A stretch of DNA of 64,000 bases from Rhodococcus sp. HNM0563. GTDB lineage: Bacteria; Actinomycetota; Actinomycetes; Mycobacteriales; Mycobacteriaceae. Where the stretch lies: contig NZ_JAASAF010000003.1 of the NCBI RefSeq assembly GCF_012726195.1, positions 434,001-498,000 of the forward strand, read 5' to 3'. The position numbers were made by a program, and so were the translations under genes. Positions 53,873 to 61,411 of this stretch are shown here, piece by piece; positions within the stretch are counted from its first letter, which is position 1, and every line of letters starts with the position of its first letter. The notes beneath the pieces were generated by a model. That model was not told the DNA's origin. It did no database searches and saw only the letters and a program-made list of their open reading frames with translations.

Positions 53873-55131
53873 CCACGTTGCCCGAGGAACGACACATCCA
53901 CCGGGTCGCCCGTGCGAATCTCGGACACCTCCGGCGGAACCAGCACGAGGCAATTCGCTTCCGCAAGGGTCGCGAGCAGGTGCGACGATCCGCCCGCGGC
54001 GCCACCGAGAGCCTGCACCAGATAGTCGCCTGTCGTCTCGTCGCGCATCAGCTGCCCGCGCAGGAATCCCTTGCGCCCCGGAATCGACGTGATCGGGGCG
54101 ATCGTGCGGGCAGTGACGATGCGGCGCATCGGTTGCCGTCGCCCGAGCGCGATCCGGATCAACGGACGCACCATCACCTCGAACACCACGAGCGAACTGA
54201 CCGGATTCGACGGAAGCAGGAAGGTGGGCACCTCGTCGCGTCCGAGCTGCCCGAATCCCTGGACCGAACCCGGATGCATGGCCACCCGCTCGACCTCGAG
54301 CTTGCCGAGATCGGTCAGGGCCTCGCGGACGTCGTCGAGCGCACTGCCACCGACAGCACCGGCGATCACCACGATCTCGGAGCGGATCAGCTGCCCTTCG
54401 ACCACCTCGCGCAGCCGTTTCGGCTCGGTGCTCGCAATCCCGACCCGATTGACGTCGGCGCCTGCGTCGCGCGCGGCCGCGGCCAGCGCGTAGGAGTTCA
54501 CGTCGTAGACCTGCCCCGGGCCGGGCGTGCGGTCGATGTCGACGAGTTCGCCGCCGACCGAGATCACCGACAGTCGCGGTCGCGGATGCACGAGCACCTT
54601 GTCGCGTCCGACCGCGGCGAGCAGACCCACCTGTGCGGCGCCGATGATCGCGCCCGCGCGCACGGCCACGTCGCCGGGCTGGACGTCGTCACCGGTGCGT
54701 CGCACGTAGTCGCCCGAGCGGACCGGTTCGAAGACCTTGATCCGGGCGTCTCCCCCGTCGGTGCTCCCGAGCGGAAGCACCGCATCGGCGAGCGTGGGCA
54801 GCGGCGCACCGGTATCGACTCGCACGGCTTGTCGCGGCTGCAACCGGATGGGCTGACGCGAACCCGCGCGCACTTCGCCGACCACCGGGAGCGTCACCTC
54901 TGCGGGTTCCTCACCGGATTCCGGATCGGGGCGCGCGCCCGCGGCCTGCACATCGACGCTGCGAACCGCATAACCGTCGATTGCGGCCTGGTCGAATCCC
55001 GGTAACGGTCGCTCAGTGACCACCTCTTCTGCGCAGAGCAATCCCTGCGCCTCCGAGATCGCCACCCGCACAGGCCTGGGTGCAACAGCTGCCGCCGTCA
55101 CCCTGGTCTGCTGATCCTCAACCGACCGCAT
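53869..55131 (-). CDS. glp: gephyrin-like molybdotransferase Glp (MoeA family)
   Basis: A 420-residue MoeA-fold protein with PLPGFDQAAIDGYAVRS, VDTGAPLPTLADAVLP, SVISVGGELVDIDRTPGPGQ, GAVGGSALDDVREAL and FLLPSNPVSSLVVFEVMVRP. MoeA inserts molybdate into molybdopterin. The divergent actinobacterial form beside rimJ and glpR has, in Corynebacterium, become a division factor that binds FtsZ; the galU-glp-rimJ-sepX order here supports that identity. The usual MoeA GGxSxG motif reads GAVGGSALDD, a change in the catalytic loop consistent with Glp. Confidence 0.88.
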   Translation of the reverse strand: MRSVEDQQTRVTAAAVAPRPVRVAISEAQGLLCAEEVVTERPLPGFDQAAIDGYAVRSVDVQAAGARPDPESGEEPAEVTLPVVGEVRAGSRQPIRLQPRQAVRVDTGAPLPTLADAVLPLGSTDGGDARIKVFEPVRSGDYVRRTGDDVQPGDVAVRAGAIIGAAQVGLLAAVGRDKVLVHPRPRLSVISVGGELVDIDRTPGPGQVYDVNSYALAAAARDAGADVNRVGIASTEPKRLREVVEGQLIRSEIVVIAGAVGGSALDDVREALTDLGKLEVERVAMHPGSVQGFGQLGRDEVPTFLLPSNPVSSLVVFEVMVRPLIRIALGRRQPMRRIVTARTIAPITSIPGRKGFLRGQLMRDETTGDYLVQALGGAAGGSSHLLATLAEANCLVLVPPEVSEIRTGDPVDVSFLGQRG

Positions 55132-55193
55132 ACCGCTACCGTCCTCCAGCCCGCACTACCGCGCGTCACCGTTCACAGATCACCCGTTCGACG

Positions 55194-56105
55194 TCATCGT
55201 TCGAGACGTTCGACCAGCCACTCACGAAGCGAGGGACCGTACTCCTCGGTGTTCAACGCAGAGTCAACCGCAGCACGCAGGTAGCCACCGGGATTTCCGA
55301 GGTCGTGTCGGGTGCCGCGGTGGACCACGACGTGGACGGGGTGTCCCTCTGAGATCAACAGCGCGATCGCGTCGGTCAGCTGGAGCTCTCCGCCCGCACC
55401 CGGCTCGATGCGACGCAGCGCGTCGAAGATCGCGCGGTCGAGCAGGTAGCGGCCTGCCGCGGCGAAGGTCGAGGGCGCATCCTCGATGGCCGGCTTCTCG
55501 ACCATACCGAGCACCTTGAGCACATCCGGGTTGGTGGCGTCGGGCACAGCCTCGACGTCGAACACGCCGTAGGCACTCACCTGTTCCTTCGGCACGTCGA
55601 TCGCGCACAGCACCGATCCCCCGCGCTTGGTGCGCACCTTCTGCATGGTCTCGAGCACGCCGACGGGCAGCACGAGGTCGTCGGGCAGGAGTACCGCGAT
55701 CGCATCCTCGTCGTCGTCGAGCGCATCCTCGGCGCACGCCACGGCGTGGCCGAGACCGAGCGGCTGGGCCTGGATCACCGAGTCGACCTCGAGGATTCCG
55801 GACGACTTGCGGACCTTGGCGAGCAGCTCGTACTTGCCCTTCTCCTCGAGCTTGGACTCCAGCACGAGATCTTCGACGAAGTGCGCAACCACCCCGTCCT
55901 TACCGGGCGAGGTGACGATCAGCAGTCGCTCGGCACCCGACTCTGCGGCCTCCCCCGCCACCAGCTCGATTCCCGGTGTGTCGACCACAGGAAGCAGTTC
56001 CTTCGGAACGGTCTTGGTGGCGGGAAGGAAGCGCGTTCCCATGCCCGCTGCCGGCACGACCGCGGTTTTGAAATGCCGCGCGACCTCGGTCGAATTGTTC
56101 GTCAT
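55194..56105 (-). CDS. galU: UTP-glucose-1-phosphate uridylyltransferase
   Basis: A 303-residue nucleotidyltransferase that makes UDP-glucose for polysaccharide and glycolipid synthesis. Signature VVPAAGMGTRFLPATKTVPK (nucleotide loop), LLPVVDTPGIELVAGEA, QAQPLGLGHAVACAEDAL and VEKPAIEDAPS. ATG 56105 has -10 TAGGGT (56119-56114) 8 nt upstream. Divergent from the 5-FTHF cyclo-ligase gene, the conserved mycobacterial order (from memory Rv0993/Rv0992c). Confidence 0.96.
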   Translation of the reverse strand: MTNNSTEVARHFKTAVVPAAGMGTRFLPATKTVPKELLPVVDTPGIELVAGEAAESGAERLLIVTSPGKDGVVAHFVEDLVLESKLEEKGKYELLAKVRKSSGILEVDSVIQAQPLGLGHAVACAEDALDDDEDAIAVLLPDDLVLPVGVLETMQKVRTKRGGSVLCAIDVPKEQVSAYGVFDVEAVPDATNPDVLKVLGMVEKPAIEDAPSTFAAAGRYLLDRAIFDALRRIEPGAGGELQLTDAIALLISEGHPVHVVVHRGTRHDLGNPGGYLRAAVDSALNTEEYGPSLREWLVERLER

Positions 56106-56156
56106 AAGCTCCAACCCTAACTTTTGCCGGCGAAGTGATGGCTCGGTGATCCTAAG

Positions 56157-56768
56157 GTGACGGATATGCATCCCCCGACCAAGGCCGATTGGCGCACCAA
56201 GGTCCTCGACGGACGGCGCACGCTCAGCGCCGAACAGCGCCGTAGCGAGAATGCCGCTTTGGCCACGTTAGCCGCAACGCTGGTTCCCGCTGACACGACC
56301 GTGTGCGCATACGTCCCTGTCGGGTCCGAGCCCGGCGGCATCTCGATGCTCGACGCACTGCGCGAGGCGGGTGCCGAGATCCTCGTGCCGATCACCAGAC
56401 GGGACACACCGTTGCAGTGGGCACACTTTCTCGGGGCCGACACACTGGCTGCGGCAGGTTTCGGACTTCACGAACCCACCGGCGAGGTACTGCCGTCCGA
56501 GACGGTGGGGCGGGCGCACACCGTTCTCGTCCCGGCACTCGCGGTGGACCGGCGCGGCGTACGGCTGGGGCGCGGCGCCGGGTTCTACGACCGCACTCTT
56601 CACCTGGCCGCGCCACAGGCACGGATCATTGCGGTGGTGCGCGACGACGAATTGGTCGATGAGCTGCCCGAAGATCCGCACGACATTCGTATGGGCTGGG
56701 CGCTCACACCGGGAGCGGGGCTGGTCCGTCTCGGCTCCGGCGAAGGTGCGGAACAACACAGTCCCTAG
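56157..56768 (+). CDS. 5-formyltetrahydrofolate cyclo-ligase
   Basis: A 203-residue ATP-dependent enzyme converting 5-formyl-THF to 5,10-methenyl-THF. Motifs: the N-terminal basic segment TKADWRTKVLDGRRTLS, VCAYVPVGSEPGGISML, LVPALAVDRRGVRLGRGAGFYDR (shown in part: RGVRLGRGAGFYDR) and the C-terminal GWALTPGAG. GTG start, 51 bp from galU in the opposite direction. Confidence 0.93.
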   Translation: MTDMHPPTKADWRTKVLDGRRTLSAEQRRSENAALATLAATLVPADTTVCAYVPVGSEPGGISMLDALREAGAEILVPITRRDTPLQWAHFLGADTLAAAGFGLHEPTGEVLPSETVGRAHTVLVPALAVDRRGVRLGRGAGFYDRTLHLAAPQARIIAVVRDDELVDELPEDPHDIRMGWALTPGAGLVRLGSGEGAEQHSP

Positions 56769-56835
56769 ATTTGTTGGCACTGTCGACTGTAGAGTGCTAA
56801 AGCTGCGGTTCGATCTTATTCGCGGAGGAGTCACC

Positions 56836-57123
56836 GTGCCCACTTATTCATATGCCTGCACAGCGTGCGAGAACAAGTTCGACATCGTGCAGTCGTTCAG
56901 CGACGACTCGCTGACCGTATGCCCTCAGTGCAGCGGCAAGCTCCGCAAGCTTTTCAACTCCGTGGGCGTCGTCTTCAAGGGAAGCGGCTTCTACCGCACT
57001 GATTCGCGCAGCGGCAGCACCGCGAGCGAGTCTGCGGCTCCTGCGAAGACCGAGACGAAGTCCGACTCCGCGCCTGCCGCAGCGTCCACGTCGTCGACCT
57101 CGACGGCCGCAGCCGCCAGCTGA
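56836..57123 (+). CDS. FmdB-family zinc-ribbon protein
   Basis: A 95-residue protein with an N-terminal zinc ribbon (VPTYSYACTACENKFDIVQS, LTVCPQCSGKLRKLF; CxxC pairs) followed by a disordered Ala/Ser/Thr-rich tail. Small FmdB proteins are proposed regulators or chaperones; the mycobacterial counterpart (Rv0991c from memory) is redox-linked with Hsp70. GGAGGA lies before the GTG. 67 bp after the cyclo-ligase. Confidence 0.88.
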   Translation: MPTYSYACTACENKFDIVQSFSDDSLTVCPQCSGKLRKLFNSVGVVFKGSGFYRTDSRSGSTASESAAPAKTETKSDSAPAAASTSSTSTAAAAS

Positions 57124-57234
57124 CATTCCGACTCCACGCCGGAGTTGTCCACAGCTGTCCTGTTCATCCACAGGTCGCGGTAATCCCCCGGTTCCTCAGG
57201 TCCGGCGGGCCGTTCCGAACTCTAGGTTCGGAGC

Positions 57235-57987
57235 ATGCCCGCCGGACCTTTGTTCTCTCGAGATCTACAGTTCTTTCGAGATCTACAGTTCTTTCGAGAT
57301 CGACCGCAGTTGCGTGATCGTGCACCGCGACCCGCGTCGTCGCTGGAGCCGAGCCTCCCCGACCGCATCGGCAGCCTGTTGCGCCCCGGCTGGGCCCGCA
57401 CCGTGGCCGTCAGGCGTGCGATAGCGGCACTCCTCGTCGTCCTCGCGGCGGTCCTCGCGTTCCGGGACGATCCCTCTGCCGAACGGACCGCCGTGGTGGT
57501 CGCGGCTCGCGATCTGGCGCCGGGAGTTGCGCTCACCGCCGACGACGTCGAGTTCGCCGACCGCGACACCGCCGCTCTCGCGACGGGCACCCTCACCGAT
57601 ATCGCCGACGCCGTGGGCCACACACTCGCCGGTCCGGTGCCTGCCGGTGAGGCACTCGTCGACACCAGGATCCTCGGCCCCAGGCTCGCGGCTGCCGCCG
57701 TCGGCGCCGATAATGCGCGCGTCGTGCCCATCCGGCTTGCCGACGCGGGCGTCGGCCGGTTGCTGCGAGAAGGAGACAAGGTGGACGTCCTGACGGTGAC
57801 GGGCGAGTCCGACTCGGCGACACCCGATGCGCACGTCCTTGCGCACGGAGCCGTAGTGGTGCTCGCTCAACATGAAGAGGCAACCGACCAGCGCGAACGC
57901 GTAATTCTCGTGGCTCTCGAACCCGAACAGGCCGTGTCGGTGGCGGCCGCCTCACTCACCAGCGCTCTGACGGTGACACTGCACTGA
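57235..57987 (+). CDS. SAF-domain protein (CpaB/RcpC-like)
   Basis: A 250-residue membrane-anchored protein: a cytoplasmic N-terminus, one TM helix near 60-80 (AIAALLVVLAAVLAF), then an SAF domain at about 85-155 (AARDLAPGVALTADDVEFAD, AGEALVDTRI) and a C-terminal RcpC-like region. SAF proteins assist Flp pilus assembly or bind surface carbohydrates; no pilus genes are adjacent. The N-terminus contains an 18-bp tandem repeat coding FFRDLQ twice. ATG 57235 would include it; a start after the repeat is possible. Confidence 0.82.
   Translation: MPAGPLFSRDLQFFRDLQFFRDRPQLRDRAPRPASSLEPSLPDRIGSLLRPGWARTVAVRRAIAALLVVLAAVLAFRDDPSAERTAVVVAARDLAPGVALTADDVEFADRDTAALATGTLTDIADAVGHTLAGPVPAGEALVDTRILGPRLAAAAVGADNARVVPIRLADAGVGRLLREGDKVDVLTVTGESDSATPDAHVLAHGAVVVLAQHEEATDQRERVILVALEPEQAVSVAAASLTSALTVTLH
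57261..57300 (+). repeat. 18-bp tandem repeat, 2.2 copies, in frame
   Basis: Unit AGATCTACAGTTCTTTCG at 57261-57278 and 57279-57296, then AGAT. Eighteen base pairs keep the frame, so copy-number changes would add or remove a six-residue FFRDLQ-type unit at the SAF protein N-terminus. Confidence 0.9.
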
Positions 57988-58103
57988 CCCACGCGATCGC
58001 TCTTCGCGGTTTATCGTCCCCATATCGGCATGTGACGCAGAACACGCATGTCGCCACAGGGTCGATGCCGCATTCGCGCGGTCCAGCCGAAAGGGAGAGC
58101 AGT

Positions 58104-58532
58104 ATGTTGAAGGGCTTCAAGGACTTCCTCCTGAGAGGAAATGTCCTCGATCTCGCCGTCGCAGTGGTGGTCGGCACCGCGTTCACCGCGATCGTCACCG
58201 CCTTCACCGAATACATCATCGACCCGCTCATCGCGGCCCTCGGCGGCGACAACGAGATGGGGTGGGGATTCCAAATCATCGCCGACAACCCCGCAACATT
58301 CATCAACATCGGCGCGGTGATTTCTGCGGCCATCAACTTCATCATCATCGCGGCTGTCGTGTACTTCGTGCTCATCGTCCCGGCCAACGCGGCGAAGAAG
58401 CGCTTCGCGACCGAGAAATCCGACGAGAAGGCCAGCGCCGAAGACCTGCTGATCCAGATCCGCGACATCCTCGAATCCCAGGCTGCGCAGTCGGGTCAGG
58501 GCGGAGCGCACGCCAAGCCCCTGCCCGAGTAG
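58104..58532 (+). CDS. mscL: large-conductance mechanosensitive channel
   Basis: A 142-residue channel: MLKGFKDFLLRGNVLDLAVA, TM1 with AVVVGTAFTAIVTAF, TM2 with FIIIAAVVYFVLIVP and a C-terminal helix DLLIQIRDILESQ. Closely similar to the copy at 26951-27394, mainly differing in the periplasmic loop and tail. AAGGGAGAG precedes the ATG. This is the copy in the conserved moaB-mscL neighbourhood of mycobacteria, so likely the ancestral locus. Confidence 0.95.
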   Translation: MLKGFKDFLLRGNVLDLAVAVVVGTAFTAIVTAFTEYIIDPLIAALGGDNEMGWGFQIIADNPATFINIGAVISAAINFIIIAAVVYFVLIVPANAAKKRFATEKSDEKASAEDLLIQIRDILESQAAQSGQGGAHAKPLPE

Positions 58533-58550
58533 CCGCTACAGGCAGACGAA

Positions 58551-58585
58551 AGCTGGGCCCGCTCGCAGTGCGAGCGGGCCCAGCT
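58551..58585. terminator. bidirectional terminator between mscL and porin gene
   Basis: A perfect 17-bp inverted repeat (half AGCTGGGCCCGCTCGCA) around one central base, between convergent stop codons. Confidence 0.9.
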
Positions 58586-58618
58586 TGTGGAGCTTCGGCT
58601 TACGCCGGATGGTCCGTC

Positions 58619-59254
58619 TTAGACGGTCCAGGCCTGACCGTAGGTGGTGACGTTGTCGCCGTTCGCGGTGATCGCGCGGACGAACGGACGCACCTGGACA
58701 GCGCCGAGGACGCCGGAGGCGGTGCCGTGGACGTTCGAGAACTGAACGGTCTTGAAGTCGCCGTCGAACTCGCCCTCGGCGACGACGAGCTCCTCGATGC
58801 CCGGAGCCGGGGTCAGCTCGAGCTCGGCGTACGCCTGCGGGAGGATGTCGGTGACCTTGGCCTCAGGACCCGACTGCTTCAGCGAGAGCTCGAGCTGCGG
58901 GGTCGAGTAGGTGACGCCGATGGCGCCGTCGATGCTGCCTGCCCACGCGAACTGGTAGCCGAACTGCATGGTGGTGCCCGCCTCGTCCGCAGCGCCCTCA
59001 CCGAGGAGGTTGACGGTGCCGCGACCGTTGTGGAAGAACTCGCGGTTGAACGGGCTGCCGCCGAGCGCCGGGACACCCTGGATGAAGGTGTCTTCCTGCG
59101 TCACGACGACCTCGAGGCCGTCGGAGACGATGCGGTTCTGGTCGTTGACCTCGGCCGTAGCGGCACCCGAGGCACCGACGACCATGCCGAGAACGGCGGC
59201 ACCGGCCAGGACGCTGTTGCGAGCGGCCTTGAAGCCACGCGACTTGATTCCCAT
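58619..59254 (-). CDS. MspA-family outer-membrane porin, short form
   Basis: A 211-residue secreted porin. Signal peptide ARNSVLAGAAVLGMVVGASG ending ATA-E, mature start AEVNDQNRIVSDG, conserved GGSPFNREFFHNGRG, FQYAWAGSIDGAIG-like core (FGYQFAWAGSIDGAIG) and C-terminal VRPFVRAITANGDNVTTYGQ. MspA-type octamers form hydrophilic pores in the mycolate outer membrane. Downstream of a second porin with 54 bp between, same strand, so probably one operon. Confidence 0.93.
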   Translation of the reverse strand: MGIKSRGFKAARNSVLAGAAVLGMVVGASGAATAEVNDQNRIVSDGLEVVVTQEDTFIQGVPALGGSPFNREFFHNGRGTVNLLGEGAADEAGTTMQFGYQFAWAGSIDGAIGVTYSTPQLELSLKQSGPEAKVTDILPQAYAELELTPAPGIEELVVAEGEFDGDFKTVQFSNVHGTASGVLGAVQVRPFVRAITANGDNVTTYGQAWTV

Positions 59255-59308
59255 GATTACTCCGTATTTGGTGGTGGGGATTTACTGCGGGAGTGCTCGG
59301 ACCGGACT

Positions 59309-60070
59309 CTAAAGAGTCCAGACCTGGCCGTAGGTGGTGACGTTGTCGCCGTTGTCCGTGATCGCACGAACGAACGGGCGGACCGAGACGGGCCCGATGA
59401 CGCCGGTGGCGGCACCATGGACGTTGGCGATCTGTACTTCCTTGAAATCGCCGTCGAATGCGTTCTCTGCGACGACGATCTCCGCGATACCGGGAGCCTG
59501 GGTCAGTTCGACACCAGCGGTCACCTGCGGAAGGAGACCCTTAACAGTGGGCGTCGTCTTGACCGTGTCTACCAATTTGTACGCAGGAACCGGCTTGCCG
59601 TCAGAGTCGAGGATCTGATTGCCCTCCTCGTCGTACTGGTATACGGGTTCGCCGTCCGCGTCGAGGATCGGCTCCTGAACCTGAGCCGTTTCGAACTTGG
59701 TCTCGAGGTCCGGACTGGTCCAGCTGAACCCGATCGCACCGTCGAGCGATGCCGACCACGCGACCTGGTAACCGAACTGGAAGGTCGTGCCCTCGAAGTC
59801 CGCTGCTTCGGGTCCGACGATGTTGGCGAGGCCGCGACCGTTGTGGAACCACTCACGGCTCAGCGGGCTGCCACCGATCGGAGGCACACCGTTGATGAAG
59901 GTGTCTTCCTGGGTGACGATCACTTCGTGGCCGTCGGAGACGATCCGGTTCTGATCATTGACCTCGGCACTTGCTGCCCCGGCCGATCCGAGAACCAGAC
60001 CGGCCACAGCGGCCGCCGCCACCGTGGCGTTGCGGGCGGTTCGGAAACCGCGTCGCGTCTGAATCTTCAT
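59309..60070 (-). CDS. MspA-family outer-membrane porin, long form with acidic insertion
   Basis: A 253-residue porin with signal peptide (ARNATVAAAAVAGLVLGSAG) and the same mature start AEVNDQNRIVSDG as its neighbour. Outside one region the two porins align from end to end. The extra about 42 residues include two related acidic units, ILDADGEPVYQY and ILDSDGKPVPAY, inserted between strands after LETKFETAQV. The ATG at 60070 fits the signal peptide. First gene of the porin pair. Confidence 0.93.
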   Translation of the reverse strand: MKIQTRRGFRTARNATVAAAAVAGLVLGSAGAASAEVNDQNRIVSDGHEVIVTQEDTFINGVPPIGGSPLSREWFHNGRGLANIVGPEAADFEGTTFQFGYQVAWSASLDGAIGFSWTSPDLETKFETAQVQEPILDADGEPVYQYDEEGNQILDSDGKPVPAYKLVDTVKTTPTVKGLLPQVTAGVELTQAPGIAEIVVAENAFDGDFKEVQIANVHGAATGVIGPVSVRPFVRAITDNGDNVTTYGQVWTL

Positions 60071-60648
60071 GAATGTCTCATCCGTTCTCTGCGTGCCGGT
60101 ATGCGCGCCCGCGTCCGACAACTTGGTCGCCCTAGCCGTCCGCGAGGCGTATCCCACACAGAGCTCACCGCCGGTGGTTGCCGCCGGTGAGCTCGTTGTT
60201 GATCAACGTCCGCACGGTTTGCGTTACCGATTCGTGATCAAAGGCGGCCCCTGCGACCTTTCCTTGATCTGATCGAACCTGTCAGGAGATTAGACCGTGA
60301 CCAATCTCGAGGCAATGGCTACACCTGGCCACCGGAACGCTCACGAAACACAGTTGGACACAAGTGGGAAATCTCGGATATGCGCTACCGGGATTCACTC
60401 TAAGTGTCGGGACGAACCCCGCCCATTGGTACTCGCCACCAAGATCCGAACGTTCACGCAGGTAACTGTAGGAATTTTGTGCACTTGAAGTGCACATACG
60501 CAATGTATGCCTGTGATCATGAACACTCACCATGTCCGCCGAACCTCACCCCGTAGGCAAACGGGACATTACGAACCGGTTGCGACACGCCGACACCGAG
60601 CAGAGCCTGAGACTTAAGTTACCCTACGCAAAGTGATTGATATCACAG
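60071..60648. promoter_or_regulatory. porin upstream region, no gene seen
   Basis: About 580 bp between the long porin start and the 60-aa gene, AT-richer than its surroundings. A 10-bp hairpin GAGCTCACCG / CGGTGAGCTC lies at 60161-60194, likely in the porin leader. No convincing coding frame was found. The region should hold the porin promoter, probably a regulated one. Confidence 0.5.
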
Positions 60649-60831
60649 CTACCCGTGATGAGGCGGAACCTGACGTTTGAGCCATTCGTCGGAGTCGCCC
60701 GATCGGTCTTCACCGACCCCGCGCTCGTCCTTCGTCGTGTCGGGAAGTGGGTCGCCGAAGATCCGGGCAAGCCGCGCCCGGTCGATCCGGGCGCGGCTCT
60801 TGTCGTCAGTCTTGTCGGAGTCGGCAGAAAT
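60649..60831 (-). CDS. conserved-looking 60-aa protein downstream of moaB, apparent ATT start
   Basis: The frame reads SADSDKTDDKSRARIDRARL then ARIFGDPLPDTTKDE and ends SDEWLKRQVPPHHG. Charge pattern, codon use and position recall a small protein encoded after moaB in relatives (e.g. ending PPHHG). No ATG, GTG or TTG is in frame; an in-frame stop lies 33 bases upstream. The only reasonable start is ATT at 60831 with GGAGG 9 nt before it, inside the moaB end. Gap to the moaB stop is 4 bp. Function unknown. Confidence 0.65.
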   Translation of the reverse strand: MSADSDKTDDKSRARIDRARLARIFGDPLPDTTKDERGVGEDRSGDSDEWLKRQVPPHHG

Positions 60832-60835
60832 GGCG

Positions 60836-61411
60836 CTACTCCTCCACCCGAGACAACTCGTCGATCACGTGGGTAGCGAGTGGCAACAGCGTCGCCATGC
60901 CGTCGCGGATCGCCGCGCGAGACGAAGCGAGGTTCACGACGAGCGTCGAACCCGACACGCCTACCAGGCCGCGAGAAAGGCCGGCATCGACTGCACCTGA
61001 TGCGAGACCGGACGAGCGCAGAGCCTCCGCGATGCCCCTGATCTCATGGTCGAGCACGTCTGCGGTGGCATCCGGCGTCACGTCGCGCGGGGTCACACCA
61101 GTGCCACCGACGGAAATCACAAGGTCCACTCCCCCGATCACCGCGGTGTTCAGCGCGTTGCGGATCTCGACCTCGTCGGCCGACACCGACACCACACCGT
61201 CGACGACGTAGCCGGCTTCGACGAGCAGTTCCGTCACCAGCGGGCCGGTCGAATCGGGGCTGTCGCCATGCGAGACGCGGTCGTCGACGATCACCACGAG
61301 TGCGCGGCCGGTTCGGGGGGCTTCGAGTTCCATGGATCCAAAGGTAGTTCGCAGGTCGTCCGGACGCGCTGTATGTTCGACAATCTCCATGATGTCTGCC
61401 TCCTGAATCAT
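60836..61411 (-). CDS. moaB: MogA/MoaB-family molybdenum cofactor protein
   Basis: A 191-residue MPT-adenylyltransferase-like protein: RALVVIVDDRVSHGDSPDST, DLVISVGGTGVTPRDVTPDA and GLSRGLVGVSGSTLVVNLA. It would adenylylate molybdopterin before metal insertion. ATG 61411 overlaps the pepD stop (ATGA), supporting the longer N-terminus; starts at 61390 or 61333 would give the usual shorter form. Conserved mprAB-pepD-moaB order (from memory Rv0981-Rv0984). Confidence 0.92.
   Translation of the reverse strand: MIQEADIMEIVEHTARPDDLRTTFGSMELEAPRTGRALVVIVDDRVSHGDSPDSTGPLVTELLVEAGYVVDGVVSVSADEVEIRNALNTAVIGGVDLVISVGGTGVTPRDVTPDATADVLDHEIRGIAEALRSSGLASGAVDAGLSRGLVGVSGSTLVVNLASSRAAIRDGMATLLPLATHVIDELSRVEE

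Noticed and set aside
53869-55131. Calling the MoeA-family gene a standard moeA
   Set aside because: The conserved neighbours galU, rimJ and sepX/glpR and the altered catalytic loop fit the gephyrin-like Glp better; molybdotransferase activity is not excluded.
57261-57300. Short CRISPR array
   Set aside because: Units are contiguous without spacers and only two copies exist.
58262-60190. Open frame of 642 codons on the plus strand across both porins
   Set aside because: Antisense to two clearly recognisable MspA porins; low-complexity translation with no domain.
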